Positions 61,745 through 64,000 of a DNA stretch of 64,000 nt are shown piece by piece. The notes below the pieces were generated by a model that worked only from the letters and a program-made list of their open reading frames with translations, had not been told where the DNA came from and made no database searches. The stretch covers positions 620,001 through 684,000 of the forward strand of contig NZ_RSEB01000001.1 of the NCBI RefSeq assembly GCF_003933745.1, written 5' to 3'. Origin of the DNA: Glycomyces terrestris. GTDB taxonomy: Bacteria; Actinomycetota; Actinomycetes; Mycobacteriales; Micromonosporaceae. The stretch's first letter is position 1; each line of letters starts with the position of its first letter. A program made the position numbers and the translations under genes.

Positions 61745-61759
61745 CGCAATACTGGGGAA

Positions 61760-63274
61760 ATGACGAACCTGCCGCCGCGCCCCGCCGACGTCCCGCACCG
61801 CCCGTGGGGCGCCGCGGAGGCCGCCGGGCTCACCGCCGACGACGTCGCGGTCGACCTCATCAGCCTCGGGAAGCAGATCCGGCACCTGCGCAAACAGCGG
61901 GAGATGAGCCTGGAGGACCTGGGCGCGGCCGTCGGCGCGGCGCCCTCGCAGCTGTCGCTGATCGAGAACGGCAAGAAGGAGCCGAAGCTCTCGATGCTGC
62001 GGGCGCTCGCGAAGGCGTTCGGCGTTTCTTCCGACGAGCTGCTGGGCGCGGAGCCGCCGAACCGGCGGGTGGCGCTGGAGATCGAGCTGGAGCGGGCGCA
62101 GCGCAGCGGGCAGTACCGGTCGCTCGGGCTGCCGTCGGTGAAGCCGTCGAGCCGCATCCCGACCGAGGCGCTCGAGGCCCTGGTGGGCCTGCACCGGGAG
62201 GTGGACCGCCAGATCAACCTGCACACGGCGACGCCGGAGGAGGCGCGGCGCGCGAACACGGAGCTGCGGCGGCGGATGCGCGACAAGGACAACTACTTCG
62301 CGGACATCGAGGCCGAGGCCCGCACCCTGCTGGGGAAGGTCGACTACGCGGGCGGGCCGCTCTCGCAGCACCAGATCGCGGACCTGGCCGCGCACCTGCG
62401 GTTCACGCTGCACCACGTCGACGACCTGCCGCACTCGACCCGCTCGGTGACGGACCTGAAGCACCGCCGGATCTACCTGACGCAGGTCGGCACCGGCTCG
62501 CACGACCCGCGCACGGTCCTGCTCCAGGCGCTGGCGAGCTACGTGCTCCAGCACGAGGTGCCGCGCACGTACCTGGAGTTCCTGGGGCAGCGGGTGTCCA
62601 CGAACTACCTCGCGGCGGCGCTGCTCATCCCCGAGTCGAGCGCGGTGGCGTTCCTGCGGGGCGCGATGCAGGACAAGGAGATCGCGGTCGAGGACCTGCG
62701 CGACAACTTCGCGGTCTCGTACGAGGCGGCGGCGCACCGGTTCACGAACCTGGCGACGCACCACCTCGGGATCCGCACGCACTTCCAGAAGGTGCACAAG
62801 TCGGGGGTGATCTTCAAGGCGTACGAGAACGACGACGTGGCGTTCCCGGCGGACCCGACGGGCGCGATCGAGGGGCAGCCGATCTGCCGCTACTGGACGA
62901 GCCGGCAGGTGTTCGACGTGCCGGACAAGTTCAACGCGTTCAACCAGTACACGGACACGGCGACGGGCACGTACTGGTGCACGGCCCGCACCGAGCGCAG
63001 CGCCGACGGCCTGTTCTCGCTCTCGATCGGGGTGCCGTACGAGTCGGCGAAGTGGTTCCGCGGCAAGGAGACCAAGGCCCGCTCGGTGTCCCGCTGCCCC
63101 GAACCGGACTGCTGCCGCAACCCGCCGCGGGAGCTCTCGCGCGCCTGGGCCGGCAAGGTCTGGCCCACCGCCCGCGCCGCGAGCTCCCAGCTCGCGGCGA
63201 TGCCCCTGGGCTCCTTCCCCGGCGTCGACGAGACCGAGGTCTACCAGTTCCTGGAACGCCACTCGAGGCGCTGA
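61760..63274 (+). CDS. ramB: RamB-type regulator of acetate metabolism (XRE with IrrE-like domain)
   Basis: 504 residues. XRE helix-turn-helix in about 35-95 ([20 protein letters not shown], then [20 protein letters not shown]), an ImmA/IrrE-like middle (about 215-345: [52 protein letters not shown]) and a C-terminal domain with Cys clusters ([11 protein letters not shown]). The HExxH metal motif is not intact. This is the architecture of RamB, which controls aceA and aceB in corynebacteria and mycobacteria. A GTG 12 codons earlier is an alternative start. Its stop codon lies within a 35-bp tandem duplication. Confidence 0.9.
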   Translation: MTNLPPRPADVPHRPWGAAEAAGLTADDVAVDLISLGKQIRHLRKQREMSLEDLGAAVGAAPSQLSLIENGKKEPKLSMLRALAKAFGVSSDELLGAEPPNRRVALEIELERAQRSGQYRSLGLPSVKPSSRIPTEALEALVGLHREVDRQINLHTATPEEARRANTELRRRMRDKDNYFADIEAEARTLLGKVDYAGGPLSQHQIADLAAHLRFTLHHVDDLPHSTRSVTDLKHRRIYLTQVGTGSHDPRTVLLQALASYVLQHEVPRTYLEFLGQRVSTNYLAAALLIPESSAVAFLRGAMQDKEIAVEDLRDNFAVSYEAAAHRFTNLATHHLGIRTHFQKVHKSGVIFKAYENDDVAFPADPTGAIEGQPICRYWTSRQVFDVPDKFNAFNQYTDTATGTYWCTARTERSADGLFSLSIGVPYESAKWFRGKETKARSVSRCPEPDCCRNPPRELSRAWAGKVWPTARAASSQLAAMPLGSFPGVDETEVYQFLERHSRR

Positions 63275-63317
63275 CGATCCGCTTCCCGGAACGCCACTCG
63301 AGGCGCTAACGATCCGC
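63253..63317 (+). repeat. 35-bp tandem duplication across the ramB stop codon
   Basis: A 30-base unit beginning GGAACGCCACTCGAGG occurs at 63253-63282 and 63288-63317 with one mismatch (TGA in the first, TAA in the second). The period of 35 is not a multiple of three, so the second copy is out of frame and fossil. Confidence 0.9.
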
Positions 63318-63346
63318 CGGACCCGGCTTACGACCCCCGTCCGCAC

Positions 63347-63485
63347 CGTCGTACCCCCGCGCCATTGTTGAACCAGGGGACCTCGCATTCCCCTCCGACC
63401 GACGTGCCCGCGAACCGCCGCCGGCCGCCCCGCCGACACCCCGCAGGCACTGTCGGACCCCCGAGGCAGGGTTGAGACCGGGGGC
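63347..63485. repeat. Two further copies (C and D) of the dispersed TGTC-type repeat
   Basis: Copies start at 63347 (CGTCGTACCCCCGCGCCATT) and 63451 (TGTCGGACCCCCGAGGCAGG), 104 bases apart, in the 390-base gap before the last gene. They share YGTCRNACCCCCG-N3-CA-N3-TTGNA and a closing GGGG run with copies A and B at 24542-24706. Nothing else is evident in 63318-63664. Confidence 0.65.
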
Positions 63486-63664
63486 CCATCGATGTCCGAT
63501 TTGCCGGGACCCTCCGTTCACGTTTCGCGTCACCAGCCCCTGCCCGCGGCTGCACGCTCGTGCACGTTCCGCCCCGGTTTCGCGCCGGGCGCGTCACGCG
63601 CCGCACCCGGCACACCGCACACCGCGGTCGGCCGGGACCGCGAAGCATCGAAGTCTTTGCAATC

Positions 63665-64000
63665 ATGAGCGCCATGACACCGACGTTTGTCCTCATCCAC
63701 GGCTCCAACGCCAACTCCTTCTCCTGGGCCCCGCTCCAGCGCGAGCTCGCGCTCCTCGGGCACCGCTCGCTCGCGGTCGACCTGCCGGGCCACGGCTTCG
63801 CCGCGGGCATCCCGGCGGCGTACCAGACCCAGGACGCGGCGGAGCTGGCCGTGGCGCCGTCGCACCTCGACGGCGTCGGCCTCCAGGCGAACGTCGACCA
63901 CCTCATCGCGATCCTGGAGCGCGCCAGGGAGAACGGGCCGGTCATCGCCGTGGCCCACAGCCGCGGCGGCGTCACCCTCACCGCCGTCGCCAACCGCCGT
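63665..64000 (+). CDS. Alpha/beta hydrolase (3' end cut by window edge)
   Basis: 112 residues visible. TFVLIHGSNANSFSWAPL gives the oxyanion-hole HG motif, then SLAVDLPGHGF, and the nucleophile elbow AHSRGG (Ser near residue 100) close to the window edge. This is the esterase/hydrolase group common in actinomycetes; the Asp and His of the triad lie outside. Two in-frame ATGs (63665 and 63674) are possible starts, neither with a ribosome site. The repeat pair C/D lies upstream. Confidence 0.85.
   Translation, partial: MSAMTPTFVLIHGSNANSFSWAPLQRELALLGHRSLAVDLPGHGFAAGIPAAYQTQDAAELAVAPSHLDGVGLQANVDHLIAILERARENGPVIAVAHSRGGVTLTAVANRR

Noticed and set aside
63275-63309. Possible frameshifted C-terminus of ramB
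   Set aside because: The alternative frame ends in the second copy of a 35-bp duplication. The real frame ends correctly in the first copy, so this is a repeat and not a frameshift.

Overview
The window is about 72% G+C, uses GTG and TTG starts freely, packs genes with 1-8 bp stop/start overlaps, and carries families typical of spore-forming, filamentous Actinomycetia: a SARP regulator, a SigE-type ECF sigma factor, an XRE/DUF397 pair, YbaB-led type VII secretion cargo operons and a RamB-type regulator beside the glyoxylate genes. It is a chromosomal piece of a saprophytic actinomycete. A Glycomycetales or Micromonosporales relative is my best guess, but nothing here fixes the genus. I saw no rRNA, tRNA, transposase or CRISPR array.

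Layout. 1-9.5 kb: a truncated SARP regulator, a dinucleotide-binding reductase, a SRPBCC protein, a CPBP membrane protein plus TetR module with an evident double operator, a secreted GH12 endoglucanase, and small regulator/enzyme pairs (AraC + DHFR-like reductase; TetR divergent from an NTF2-like protein). 9.6-16.3 kb: a SigE-type sigma factor with a membrane-anchored partner, a second AraC / methyltransferase / DHFR-like set, and two CNNM-type membrane proteins. 16.5-29.3 kb: a carbohydrate region with a GH38 alpha-mannosidase, a LacI - ThuA - two-oxidoreductase operon, and an Lpl-type sugar ABC importer (binding protein and two permeases, no ATPase).

30.5-34.5 kb: a type VII-linked polymorphic-toxin operon (YbaB-like, EspC-like, WXG100-like, HNH-type nuclease, three candidate immunity proteins). 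The WXG100-like and nuclease reading frames are in phase and separated by one amber codon. 34.6-39.4 kb: small membrane proteins and lipoproteins, then an AT-richer islet with an XRE/DUF5753 regulator followed by three tandem DUF397 genes, built by duplications that carried along the 3' end of the regulator. 39.4-43.7 kb: a heterodimeric ABC exporter with one predicted working ATP site and an iron-box-like element upstream, then a GAP-family protein. 43.8-49.7 kb: a secreted PL11 rhamnogalacturonan lyase with a LacI-type operator, and a serine-hydrolase lipoprotein in line with a two-component system. 49.8-51.5 kb: a second YbaB/EspC/WXG100 operon without an obvious toxin or immunity gene. 51.5-64 kb: ketopantoate reductase, a Tat-exported 5'-nucleotidase, an M20 amidohydrolase, gluconokinase with a divergent GntR, an unknown protein, the glyoxylate-shunt genes aceA and aceB with divergent ramB, and a truncated alpha/beta hydrolase.

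Together the genes describe a plant-polymer degrader (beta-glucan, pectin, mannosides, gluconate) that can use C2 compounds through the glyoxylate shunt and takes part in contact-dependent conflict. Most transcription units end in perfect G+C-rich hairpins, many shared by convergent genes. The most unusual items are the amber-split toxin, the DUF397 array, the complementary ABC half-transporters and a four-copy dispersed repeat that resembles a DNA-damage promoter.
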